DNA of 64,000 bases from Heterobilharzia americana (Eukaryota; Platyhelminthes; Trematoda; Strigeidida; Schistosomatidae). Location: NCBI GenBank assembly GCA_944470555.2, contig OX104129.1, forward strand, positions 84,776,820-84,840,819, given 5' to 3'. This document shows, piece after piece, positions 31,612 through 43,455 of this stretch. Every line of letters starts with the position of its first letter. Position 1 is the stretch's first letter. Under the pieces are notes generated by a model. That model was given only the letters and a program-made list of their open reading frames with translations. It searched no databases and was not told where the DNA came from. The position numbers were made by a program, and so were the translations under genes.

Positions 31612-32290
31612 CAACGACAAGCTCCAATCACTAACAACAGGAGAAACTTACAGGAAGTAGTCCCCACCGATCTAGGCAGCACTGTTTCAACTACAGTGGC
31701 ACAGACGAAGGTGTCAAAGTCAGAATCTGAAAAGCAGACAGGCGTTGATTAGCCTGAAACCAGTGTGGAGATCTTCTGCACTCAGCATGTGGAACAACAT
31801 CCGGATTTTCAACACCAACCTCAGTCAAGTCAGTGCTTCTGTATGGTTCAGAGACTTGGCGTGTCACGAAAGGCATTTCCAACAAACTACAGACATTCAC
31901 CAACAACTGCCTACACTGGTTCGATACTGAAGATCAGATGGCCAGAAAGAATGAGCAACAAGGAGCTCTGGCTGACCGGGAGACGAACCAACGAAGAACC
32001 TATCACTCAACAAATATACAGAAGGAAGTGGAGATGGATTGGTTATGCACTGAGAAGGCCGACTGGGGACATCGCGCGCCAGGTCAGGCTGTCTAGTGGA
32101 ACCCAGATAGGAAGCGACGAGTTGGGTGTCCGTAGTGGGGTGACATGGAGTAGGTGGTGCGAGGAAGAAATGAGAGGTTGTGGGCTGTCGTGGAGCGAGG
32201 TTCAAAAGTTTTGCAGAGAAGAGAGTGGAGTGGAGACGTGCTACTGAAGTCCTATGTCCCACTAGGAATCCAAGGGACAAATAATAATGA
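31612..32290 (+). mobile_element. RTE LINE 3' fragment
   Basis: It starts at CAAGCTCCAATCACTAAC (the PITIN codons) and ends at CCACTAGGAATCCAAGGGAC with an AATAATGATAATAA tail. It is one of the better preserved short copies: a 160-residue frame (31,765-32,247) follows the family's C-terminal region in a shifted reading. Confidence 0.85.
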
Positions 32291-32704
32291 TAATAACTCT
32301 TCTTATCCTTTATATGTTAAACTATTGGCCAACAGAGATGGTAACGCTTTGTTGCCAAAAGATGTGTCCAATGGTTGTACAACGTCTGCGAATGATATTG
32401 TTGAAAACCAATTTTCTTACCGTAGTCTCTTTTTTTAAACTATATTGGTTCGAAAAACAATAAACTAGACAACTATCACTACACTTTCCTCTTTCATGTA
32501 TAATGGTTATGAGATCACATTTAAAATCTGTTAAAAATCAGAGAACCGAAATTGGTCTCTGTTTGTAAAGTAAGTCACAATACAATTAAGAGTATTTTTC
32601 TTGACTAATTAGTTCCTACTAATGGATAATTTACAGTCCATTGAAAATTCTGAGGAGTCTGAAGTTCATCTTTATTTCGACAGCGGTTTAATTATGATAC
32701 CAAT
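32291..32704. other. Unassigned sequence
   Basis: Nothing supported. Confidence 0.4.
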
Positions 32705-32880
32705 AGTCGATAATTGGCTAGCGGTAGAATTCAAGATGAGTGTCTTGTTCTATCTAAGACTCATCACCTTCATGAAACTACCCTGCAGTGAATGATGATA
32801 TTCCCGCTAAGATTGAAATCCAGTAAACATCGGTTTGAATATCATAGCACTATCCACTAGGCTGTTAAGCTATAAGAGCC
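32705..32880 (-). mobile_element. Decayed SINE family 1, minus strand
   Basis: The reverse complement reads ACAGCCTAGTGGATAGTGC (A box), ATTCAAACCGATG (decayed B box), GAAGGTGATGAGTCTTAGAT and CATCTTGAATTCTACCGC. The core GTGATGA and stem II are recognisable but CGAAA is not. Confidence 0.55.
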
Positions 32881-33506
32881 ACTTCTAGCATGGTGTGTAT
32901 TTTTACAGTGAAATATGAAATAGTATGACTTAATGCTGTATTTCAACTGACAATCATGGGATATACAACTCTGAAACGATCACATGATTCTGAATTTCTG
33001 AACACCTCACTATCAAAATATTACTTCACTTTCCATGCGTTAGCTACGCCTATGAGTACCCTACTTGACGTTAGAATAGATACTTACAACTGATCACCAA
33101 TCAGGTTTATCTTCCTTTCCCAGTTTATAAAATAAAACCAAAAATAGTAACTGTTACTTCCTTTCATTTTAAGAGTCATAGTTATCGAAATATTTAACTA
33201 AATCACCTAATAACGATGTATGGTCCTTTTTTTAAATGAAAAAAACTCATTTATGCATAAAAATTGCTATAACACACCATGATCGACTTAAATTAACATG
33301 AAATTATTTCACAGACATTATTTATACGGAGGTATATGAGAAGTCAACTAAAAGCTTTTTGGTTGAAATATGCATTAGTTATGTAAATTAAGTTCCAAGT
33401 AAAACGCCTTTATTATATAATAAAATTGATATAGCCTGTCTGGGAATACTATTTTTACTCCTTTAGTTCTCCATATCAAGTATATTTTAATTTCTTACAT
33501 ACTAAT
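32881..33506. other. AT-rich intergenic sequence
   Basis: No supported feature. Confidence 0.45.
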
Positions 33507-33680
33507 TGGGAGTCCGAGGGTGACATGGAGTAGATGGTGCGAGGAGCAAATGAGAGGTTGTGGGCTGTCGTGGAGCGAGGTTCAAAAGATTTCAGAGAAC
33601 AGAGTTCACTGGAGACGTGCTACTGAAGTCCTATGTTCCACTAGGAACCCAAGGGACAAATAATAACAATAATAATGATA
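33507..33680 (+). mobile_element. RTE LINE 3' terminal fragment
   Basis: GGGTGACATGGAGTAGATGG to CCACTAGGAACCCAAGGGAC, then an AATAATAACAATAATAATG tail. Only about 175 bases of the element's 3' end are present, and they are close to the full-length copy in sequence. Confidence 0.85.
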
Positions 33681-33989
33681 GTTTCTCATTTTGGGAAGGA
33701 TAGAATTGATCAATCACAATATTAAGCAGGGGGTTGCTGAAAAACTCGGTTGGTAAGTCACTTATATAAAAAGACATACCCCTTAAATACCACTACCAGC
33801 TACCGTCAATCACTGGGTGGTAACACCACGTAAATAGCCTTGAGGCACGTTAGCGTTTGTTTGTGCACGATGAAGATCATCATTCACTAAGTAAAGCTAT
33901 CTGGATTGAAAATGTGTTACGCATATCGTCCCAGCGGTTTCCACACCGTTCATTGTTTGCTAATCCTCGAATTGAATGGGAGAAGCGAA

Positions 33990-34140
33990 TGCTTGGTGAG
34001 TATATAAAGTGGCGCCATGGGAAGAAGGATAGTTGTATCGGGTTAGCATCTGTTGGCGCATCACGACTCCATGGGTGTGGTCCGAGAGACCAGGCAACTC
34101 AGTGGCTTGAGACATTATCAGATATGACTTAGAAGTGAAA
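33990..34140 (+). mobile_element. Fragment of second non-LTR family
   Basis: The frame reads GASRLHGCGPRDQATQWLET, the C-terminal block of the 11.6-12.9 kb family. The same region there is TGATTGGGGTCTACGAGAC. The frame upstream (33,857-33,990) is open, but I cannot place it in the family. Confidence 0.5.
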
Positions 34141-34413
34141 TTAGCGGTGGTCATGCTGAAGCTTCCTTCCATCTTCTACTGATTTGACGTAATGAATATT
34201 TTGTTTTGAATGTATTTCATTGGACTACCTTAAAATATCCAGGCATCTGCATGGGTATACATATTACAGTAAAAGCAGATTAATTCGGTTTTATCAACGA
34301 AGCGAGACTACAAGCCAAAAAATAGGTTTAAAACCAGACTGCGAATTAATTGAATTCCTTAACATATGTGGTGATAGTTTCTCCAAGACAAAATAACTGC
34401 TGGGTGTTTTTAA

Positions 34414-34485
34414 ATGGATCGACTCCTCATATTTACTACATACCTGCTGCTTTTATGTCAGTTTCAGTGCAAAGTTTCTATCTCA
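34414..34485 (+). CDS. Possible signal-peptide exon (speculative)
   Basis: ATG opens a 24-codon stretch reading MDRLLIFTTYLLLLCQFQC, a charged N-terminus followed by a hydrophobic core, as in a secretory signal. CA|GTAAGAG at 34,484-34,491 would be a reasonable 5' splice donor. The exon would then be 72 nt, a multiple of three, as is usual in schistosome micro-exon genes. I found no further exons with certainty and no promoter. Without splicing, the frame continues to a stop at 34,623. It could be chance in AT-rich DNA. Confidence 0.2.
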
Positions 34486-34623
34486 GTAAGAGTCAAACAC
34501 AAGTTTGTTGCATTATTATGGAATAGTAAAATAATCAATGGAAAACTAACAAGTATGTGTTGCACATCAATGAAAATGGAGTTGGAATTTTACCAACACG
34601 GTCTACTTTTTAGTTACCAATAA

Positions 34624-36086
34624 TGTTGATGATATTGAAAATTATAGGAATATATATATATACTCTGATTTCCTTCAAAGGAAGACAGCATGATGATTTA
34701 TAGGACTCAATCACAAAAACATCGTATAAACATGAGACCTTTGTAATCATTTCACATGGACTGTATTCATATTTATTTCGTATCGCAAAATAACTACATT
34801 ATGGATAAGAAAGATTTCCTTGAAGGCTCGTCTAACCTAACCAACAAATACCATTATTAAATCGTGTAGATATGAACACATCTTATGAGACTAAAAATTT
34901 CGGCAGACAGTTAAACAGGCAGCTAACTAGTTGTAGGGATTAGAAATTGCATAAGAAAGTGTTTAATGAAATATTGAAACATTAATTGGCAAAAGGTAAT
35001 CAAAATAACTTTTTACTCAAAGTTTCATCTTTTTAAATTTAATTTTATGAACCGGCTTTCATGATTTATATGCCTAAAAACCCTATTAATCCACTACTTT
35101 TTAAGATTTAAAATATAGGGTAGTCTAGGCAACCAGTTAGTAGGCTGTTTACACTTATAATGTAGTATTTCCGCACAAGAATTTGAAGTGCAGTAATATT
35201 GCCTTAATGTTGTGACTGAAGAAAATAGATTATCACATATGAATTTTAAACAGTGGTAACAAACAGATAATAAATGTAGCCCAAATTTTCATTTATTTGC
35301 TTACAGAGACTCATTTTGAAATGTACTAAACAAAAAGCAGGGTGGTTCAGATTCCTTCGATTTCACTGTATATAAACCAAAACATATCATTCAATTATAG
35401 AATTCAAACAAACGACGCTTGGTGCTATATTCTTTGAAAATTTGTTGTCAATAGCAATAGCACAACCTCGGTGAAGTTCGCAAAAGCAGTCAATTATAGT
35501 AGACCTATACATTTATAGAACAGCCATAGTAAAAACTATGTGTTACACTGTCAATCTACAAATAAGATGCAATATAAGTCTTGAATACCAAAATGAAAAC
35601 TCATGTTTGCGAAATTTCAAAGCAAAGATGAGGTAAAGTCTATGAAATTTTACAAACATGGAAAAAATATGCAGGCAAATACAGAACATTTAATGTTCAG
35701 CAATATATGATTTTCAATGTCTTGAGCCATTTTGTATCCATAAATTCCCAAAATGGAATGCAAAATCCCCCAAAAGAGAGTAGCAAATGATACCTAAATA
35801 TCAGATAATCTAATATGAAGTATGTGTGCAAAAACGCTGTATGGCGGAACAGTCTAGGTGTTCCCTAAATAAGCGGGATCTAAAATAATTGTCTGATGCC
35901 GAAAAATTGCGAGAATCAGAGTAAATATATGAACTCCCAAAAATTTATCAAAATCTAAATATTATGACCTAGGTACTAAAGCACCCCACATTATGGAAAT
36001 GAATATCAAGAATAAATAGCAGAAGTGGTTTATGTTGTAAACCGAATAATGACAAAGCTGCTCTAAGAAATTAAGGTATTTCCTGG
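34624..36086. other. Intergenic sequence upstream of the large repeat
   Basis: Mostly unassigned. GATACCTAAATATCA near 35,790 recurs near 43,042, just upstream of repeat copy 2, so some older, diverged similarity may extend beyond the sharp repeat boundary. Confidence 0.4.
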
Positions 36087-39065
36087 TTTGAAAGACATTA
36101 TATTAAAAACCCACAAACTAAGGTTGGTGACTGCCAATTTACAATACTCTATATTACTCATTCTCACTTCACTATTTAAGTGTAGGTTCATCAATTACAA
36201 ACTTAACAGCACACAATAGTACGAAAACCAACAAAACAAAGACAATGCTGCAAAGCGGAAAGATGGTTTCCAGTCATCCTGAAACAAGGTTTAGCATGCC
36301 AATGTGGTACATTTTGTGAATTACTGTACTTTCTCCATAGATGGGCGTGGATTTCTAGCTGTAACAAAGCGATCTCGTAAGTACGTTAGAGTTTCGCAAC
36401 AATATGGTCTTTAGAGAAAACATGTTGGCGAGTATAGCTCAAATTGAAAAAATGTATTGTGGAGTGGAATGAAGAGAGGACTCACAAGCGTCAGTGAGAT
36501 AACCTATCGCTATCTTTCCCCCACTTGCCTGTCTAATTTCGATGAAACGAAATTCGAATCTTCTTAGTAGATCTACTTCAGTGAGACAGAGCTTTCAATG
36601 AATCCATTGTCTTAACTTATGTCCATCAGACCCCGATAGGCAGTAGTTTTATCAGAATAGTCACAACTCACTTAAGTTGCTTACCTCACAACCGATCTTG
36701 TCACAAAGTTGTGGAACAGTTGTTTCAGACAATCAAAACTTCTTAAAGTCAACCTCGGTGCCACATAACATGAGCTCTCAAGCAATAACTCCTAGAATAC
36801 GGAAGATGTAGTGCGAAATATTGGAATGCTGAAATGATGCCGTGCTACGTACTAGTACCGATGGTAATATCCTGTAGTGACAAACAAATCCATGAAACCA
36901 GTGGACTGTAGTTTGACGATATTCAGCACATATGCTGATGCTCATAATTGCAACGAACTTCTTTAGCTACAGGTATATGGCCAGTCATCTATGCTAGTTA
37001 GAACACTGTTACGTTACGCTGCATTCCTCTGCAATGATCTACTATCCAGTTAGTCCACGCATCTCATTTTCTTATCATCTTTCAGTTCATCTGTCCAGCA
37101 ACCAAGTTATTTTCTTCCTAATACCCGTACTTGTCAGTTCAACGATTTAATGACGCTAACCGAAATATCACTCGCGACTCCTTAAACGGATTTCACGAGT
37201 CAAGAGAAACTGGTCATTTCCGTTGTAGGTTACGGTGTTGTTTATAAAAGCCCTCATGATAACGATAATAATTGACAACAAGAAGGGCATTTTTCAGTTA
37301 TCACACTCAAGTGAGACGAAACGCATCGTCAAGCAACTCTATGCACAGGTAAAACAGCATGAAGTGTAAATCATCTTTCCAAGGGGTTTTATTCACCCAC
37401 AGAAACTGTCTACACTCACTTATATGTGCAAAAGAAAGTAAACAAGGAGAGACTGAGTCTTATAGGAGTGTTTACCGTGAAGATCATACATCTCAGCAGA
37501 TCCACAGCTTTCAGTAACAGGGACAGCAGACTATCAGCCCTTGTCTACCTGTACAATAATGATCTTTATTTAGGTCTATTTCTCTTTGAATATGATCATC
37601 GAAGGAGCTAATAAAGTTAATTTCCGCAAGATGGGTATATGGATTCATATTGCATTTCTAAGCAACACATTAAATGTGACTCAATGTCTTTGCTTCACCT
37701 TCGTCTCTATTTTGTATCTTGCTTGTAAACCAAATAGGAGTTCCTTTGTCTACTAAGTGGTGGGTTCACTTTATATTTTATGAACTATTGCAGTGTGTCT
37801 ATTACAATCTGACTAACCTGTGTAGGTCAGGTCAAATTCAATTTCTCCTACATGCCACTGTCATAAGATCGCACAGATATCCAGCACAGCTTGAATTCAC
37901 AAGGAATATAAACTTACCTCGAGCTCACGAAGACATGTGTCACTTTTGAATGCGTCTACAATCTCAAGGTCATGAATCGTTAATGATCAGAGGATATAAA
38001 AAGCTGTTGATGTGAGACACCACACTAGATACAGGGGAAACCGATCGAAGTTTACTGATTATTTGTATTTATCCCTATGCAATTCTCTCTGTCGTAGCTA
38101 CTTTTTCTGCGGTTTCTGGACACACTTTTGGTATTCCACTGCGTATATTTGAACTTGTGGTGTCATCAGTGTCAACGTCAGTCTCCAAGGCTTTAGATTT
38201 GTCACCTGTGCGCCTTACCGCGCTTAAAACTGTCAGGTGGATTACTGTATTTTAGGACACCTTGAGGGTTGAAATATATGCATCATTTGTATTATCTTGT
38301 GGGACAGCAGTGCACCCTGAGTAGATTGGGTTTAATTAAATTCACGAGGATCCAGCAGTAGGTTTGACAGCATGCCACACATGACCGTCTTGCAGAATGC
38401 ATTCATGTAGGACCCCTTTAGGGATACGCGTTTTGCTTCCATCCAGGACTGTTCCCTTCCCTACCCAGCTTTCATAGATGACTCTTGCGAAAAATAATTT
38501 TATCTTCCCTCCCCTCCAAGTAGTGACCGCTCGGTTCTGTCCTTCAGGTTCAGAGTTAGTCAAGTGGTCTATATCCACGTTCAGTTTAGTGTGAAGGTGT
38601 GTGAATATTTCGTCTATCAGGGTATAAGCTAACTTTCTGGACTACTGAGTTTGTACTGGCTCTTCTATTAATGGTGAGTGATTCAAGCCCAATAGGAGCT
38701 ACTAGCGGCTACACCTGAGTTGTCTCCAAGGTCGTACCTTGCGTATCAGCGAATTTTCCCCAGCGGAAGTGCAAACGGGTTAAGAGGCACCTTAGCACCT
38801 CGGGAAAGGTCATAGAACCCGCTAAAGTCTACCGGTTCAGAGCGGCTCAGAATCAAATATTATGGCTCTTAGAACTCTAACGAAGCCCTGATCGCAATGT
38901 CAAGGAGATCACACGAAAAAACTCGTCAAAGGTTCTTTCCGATGTCGTGAGGCAAGTTCAGCTGTCTTCAAGAGAAGAACCTGCATGGTCGAAGTCATGC
39001 CAACAGTACGTACCGATGGAGGCTGAAGAGAAGAAGAGGAAGATAGCTCATTTAAAGCCGAAGTG
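36087..39065 (+). repeat. Large repeat unit, copy 1 (5' 2.98 kb, direct)
   Basis: It matches 43,456-46,432 at a constant offset of 7,369 bp. Predicted peptides at 37,426, 37,719 and the minus-strand frame 38,342-38,578 are identical in both copies. A G/A difference lies near the left edge (ACATTATATT versus ACATTGTATT); I noticed no indels. The right edge falls at GCCGAAGT, after which copy 1 runs into unrelated sequence and an RTE fragment. Function of the unit is unknown. Confidence 0.9.
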
Positions 39066-39119
39066 GAATTCACTCAGAAGGTATATTTGGTTCATTAGAC
39101 AACCTCTTCATAAAAAAAA

Positions 39120-40150
39120 TTCTAACTTTCCTTAGGAATTAAGGAGTGCCTACTATCACCAATGATCTTCCTGATTGTGGTGGACTGGATCATACAGTAA
39201 ACCGTTAAGAGCGGGAAGGTGGGCAGAAACTGGCTGAACCGATCAAAAGACCCCAGAAGAAGACTTAGATTTCACCAACGATGATGATTTATGTCTAATA
39301 TTACACAAACTTGAAGATCTATAGGCAAAAACTAACAGTTTGACAGAAGATGCGAGGAAGCGAAAACGCGACTTAAGTGAATGCAGAGAAGATGGAGATG
39401 ATGAAGACGCCCAACCAACAACAGTATCAACAACAAGCACCAATCATCATTAACGGGAGAAACCTAAAGGAAGTAGTCTGTTTCACCTACCTCTCTACCT
39501 AAGCAGAGTCGTTTCAACTACAGGTGGCGGTGGTGGCACAGACGAGGACGTCAAAGCCAGCCAGGATTGGAAAGACAGCAAGATAGGCTCTCATTAACCT
39601 GAAACCAATGTGGAGATCTACTATACTCCACTCAGCTCAATGAACAAGATCCAGATTTTTAACACCAGCGTCAGTCAAGTTAGTGCTGCTATCTGGTTCA
39701 GAAACTTGGTGCGTCACGAAAAGCATTTCCGGCAAATACAGACATTCATCAACAACTGCCTAAGCTCAGTCGATACTGAAGACCAGATGACCAGAATAAT
39801 AAGAATAAGCAACAAGTAACTCTGGTTTGCGACGAACTGACCAAGAACCTATCACCCAAAAAATATGCAGAAGAAAGGGGAGATGGATTGGACACACACT
39901 GAGAAGACCATTCGGAGACATCAAGCATCAGGCCAGGTACTCGAGTGGAATCCAAATCAGAAACGATGAGCTGGGCGTCTAAGTCGAGAGTGACATGAAG
40001 GAAATGATATGAGGAAGAAAGGAAAGCTTGTGGACAGTCATGGAGTGAAGTTGAAAGGACTGCAGAGAAGACAGTGGAATGGAGACGTGCTACTGAAGCA
40101 TTATGTTCCATTAGGAACCCAAAGGAAAGATAATAATAATAATAATGATC
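39120..40150 (+). mobile_element. RTE LINE 3' fragment
   Basis: It begins at GGAGTGCCTACTATCACC, matching the codons for QGCLLSP, and continues through VVDWI to CCATTAGGAACCCAAAGG with an AATAATAATAATAATGA tail. Frameshifts are frequent. It lies just beyond the truncated end of repeat copy 1 and may mark the breakpoint. Confidence 0.85.
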
Positions 40151-41199
40151 GACACTCTCCGATAGTTTTCCAGTGACCCTCACTTTCCACCCCCTTTTAA
40201 ACATAATCATATGGTGTAAATGAGTTCAACGTTTATTATCCAGAATCTTTCCAAACGTCTTCATAAATGATTTAATTACAACATCAATAACAATATCATT
40301 ACGTGAATAGTTTGCTAAAACAACAACACTTATGCAGACATTAAATTGAGCACACAAAAATACAGAAGGAAGAACAAATGAAGCTATTAAAGAACAGAGA
40401 ACTAGTTTCAACTCGCTCATCTTCTTTCATTTTTTACATCTCATGTACAAAAATTTCTTAGAAGACAAATATTTCTGAGTACATATGATATAAAGGAATA
40501 TTTCAAGGCGCATTACATTGATGATAATTAATAGTATGTTGTAATAGGTTAGCCTTCACTCTATCTGCTCATAAGTGAACGCCTAATCTTCAGATATTAA
40601 ATGTATGACTGTTAGCTTACACACTATAAGTAAGTAGTAAAATCAGTAAATAATGCTAACTAACACACTAAGATAGAAATATCCCTTATTGTAGTGCTAA
40701 AGTTTTATAACTATTTTCATTATAATACATATTAGTATGGCGTACTGATATATATCTTGGAACTTCTGATCTACATATTCACTGTATAACTTTGTACAAA
40801 GTTTTTCTTGTAGACCCCGAAAAAAATCATCAGAATATTATGTAATGAGAAAAAATTCATCTTCTTACCACTAAACAAGATAGGTAATATATTCTATTCT
40901 GATAAACGTTTATGAGTACTTCAGTTATTTGTAATTTTGAACAGTTGTTTGGGAAAAGACAACCAACAAAATCCTTTATTGTACTGATTATCTTGATCAG
41001 TTAACTGCTTTTAAACAAAACATAACGTAGATCAAATAAATCATGTCCCGGTGAAAATTATCACGGTACAAGTAGATTTTAATTGAGGACTAAAATAGTT
41101 ATACGTTGAGATAGAACTTGTTTAGAAAAGCAATCATTCAAGCTACTAAAACCATTGAGTCTATATAATAGAGATAAGTATCAACACTGAGAAATAAAT
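40151..41199. other. AT-rich intergenic sequence
   Basis: No gene recognised. Confidence 0.45.
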
Positions 41200-41640
41200 A
41201 GGGGTTATTTCCCGTCACTAGATTTCACATCCTTCATTTCAAAGCAAGTAGATAATTATGGACACGAACTTAATTTTGACAATGTAGAAATCTTGAATAG
41301 AGGAAACATATGAGATTCCAGAAAATTCCTAGAACCTTGGCATGCAGGTCAGTCCGTCAGAAATCAATATATCTCTAGATATAAACCCAATCTGTTAAAC
41401 AATGAGAAAATTGATAGACAACAGAAAAGTCAGAGGTCAAGCACAGGGACAGCCAGCAAGAAAGTCTATACAGTCAATGACACAACAATCGAAGGCAACT
41501 ATCAATCACAGACCACTTCGTCAGGGCAATCTACTAAACCACTTAAGGATAGATACTGACAGCTCACTTCATACTGAAGTTATTGCTGATGATGTCACTG
41601 TCTAGAAAGATGATGAAAGCTTCAAGAATAAACAATCCAG
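41200..41640 (+). mobile_element. Penelope-like element family B, 3' fragment
   Basis: AATTTTGACAATGTAGAAAT and CATGCAGGTCAGTCCGTCAG encode NFDNVEIL and HAGQSV, matching the 21.6 kb fragment. The following non-coding end (GACAGCTCACTTCATACTGA) also matches. It ends with a hammerhead-like motif. Confidence 0.5.
41580..41630 (+). ncRNA. Hammerhead-like motif, Penelope family B
   Basis: A perfect CTGATGA lies at 41,586-41,592, followed by TGTC and a disrupted stem II, and then TGAAAGC with GAAA at 41,615-41,618. In the 21.97 kb copy the same region has a perfect stem II but one core change, so together they suggest an ancestral intact ribozyme. Confidence 0.4.
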
Positions 41641-43455
41641 CTCGGATAACACAATACAACTAAGATTATCACCCTTAAAAATGGATAGAGACACCTATTC
41701 TCTTTTCAGTGGAAACCTTTACACAAAAGTAACTCAGGCATTTTCTTTTTAAGTTTTAGATCATGGAGATGGGAAGCAAACAGAAGTTCCTACAATCTTA
41801 AGTTACTGCTTTAAAATATTCGATGTTAACTGCTCAGTACAGGTTCTCTTTCATGAATAAGATATGAAATATATAATGATTGAAAATACAAATAGAAATC
41901 ATGCAGCAGTTGAAGTTTCGTTTAAGACAAAGTAGCCACCCTTACGACATCCAAACTTAGCTGAAAAGGTAATCAGAGGAGTAAAGAATGTCTTGAGGAT
42001 TGCAAGAAACCCATTTGTATGGAAAACGGGTTCTACCAATAACCAAACAAATAGGAACTAAATGAATCAATATTCCAAAAGCTATTTGAGTAAACAAAAA
42101 ATATTGATTTCTATAACTCTTTCACGTTCTACAGTTATGTATAGACGCTGAGGAATCCTGTGTCAGTAATATAAAGACTCCGTTTATCAGCTACTAATGT
42201 TATTATACTGTTGAGGAAGTCAATTGAGAAAAGTTGTATGTGAACCTTATTGATGGAATTGACTGTCACAAGGATTCAATTCTAAAATAAATAACTATCC
42301 AAGTGATTAAGCCACTTACGTGATACCACAAGTTACAATTTAATAAAACAGTCGACTGGAAGAAATAAACTAAGAAGGAGAAAATAGGTTAAAAGATTAT
42401 AGGGAATAAGGGGTGTCTAAAGTATGGATTTAGATTATGTGAGGCAGGATGCTAACTAATTGTACTTCTCCGATCCAGCCATAATAATTTTAAAGGTAAC
42501 GCTTGTTTGTTTTGAAGACAAATCTGGGGTTATTTGGTTTTAATTACTACTGCCTCTGCAGTTTGGAAGATTCCCAGTCGAATATCTGTTGAAAAGTAGG
42601 TGGGAATGCGTTACAGAATGGTAAAAGTCTCATTCATATACACTTCATGATTCTTTTTGAACAAGTGTGCTAATATTTCTGGGAAAAAGTGTAAAATTTT
42701 GCGGATTTAAATAGCTAGCATTAAGCTTGCTTTATTTAGGCAAAGCAAGTATGGAAACCTGTAAAACTTCAGGGTAAAACAAGCATAAAGTTCCGAAGGC
42801 AGCAAGACACTTAAGTAAGTTAAGCCTAACAAAAAGTCTTGATTGGAAAGTAAATCCAAAAAACAGCAAGATGGAACGTGTGTATAAAAAAATACAGTCA
42901 GAACAAATTGCGCTTGACAATAGCTCAAGGGGTTATAAAAAAACGGGATGCAAAAGAAGACCCTCTGACTACCCCACAAGGTGATTTCAAAAGTTTTAGG
43001 TTGTCTCCTGTTTTATACATCTAAAAATAGAATGTAGCACTCAATGATACCTAAATATCAAATCATTCGACATGAAGTGATTCAACAAAACAACATTCGG
43101 CACAACAAAACAGATGTGCTCCTGCACTATTCCCATTACCATGAATGTCCGAGAGATAAAATGTCAGCCTCACATAAACAAACGAGTAGAGTGTAAGCAG
43201 AACGTCAATACAAGAATATAACGATCCAAATAATAAAATAGTTCAAATAGCTCTGAATGCGATTGGACACAAACAGACAAAATTGAAACAAAAATTGGAT
43301 ACTTCCGGACAAGGTTCAGACAAAAATCGGTAATAAAATTTTTCCAGAAATTCCGTGAGTAATGTAGCACAGAAGCATTGAACAAAACTCCAAAGTTGAG
43401 AGCCAGATAATATAAACGCCACTATAAGGTATTAACGTCTAAGAGCGCTTCCAGA
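41641..43455. other. Unassigned AT-rich sequence
   Basis: No gene is supported. The minus-strand open frame at 42,707-42,979 is hydrophobic and low in complexity. Confidence 0.45.

Noticed and set aside
33857..34132. Host gene exon of 91 residues
   Set aside because: Its end matches the C-terminal block of the second non-LTR family (GPRD...QWLETL), so the frame is transposon-derived at least in part.
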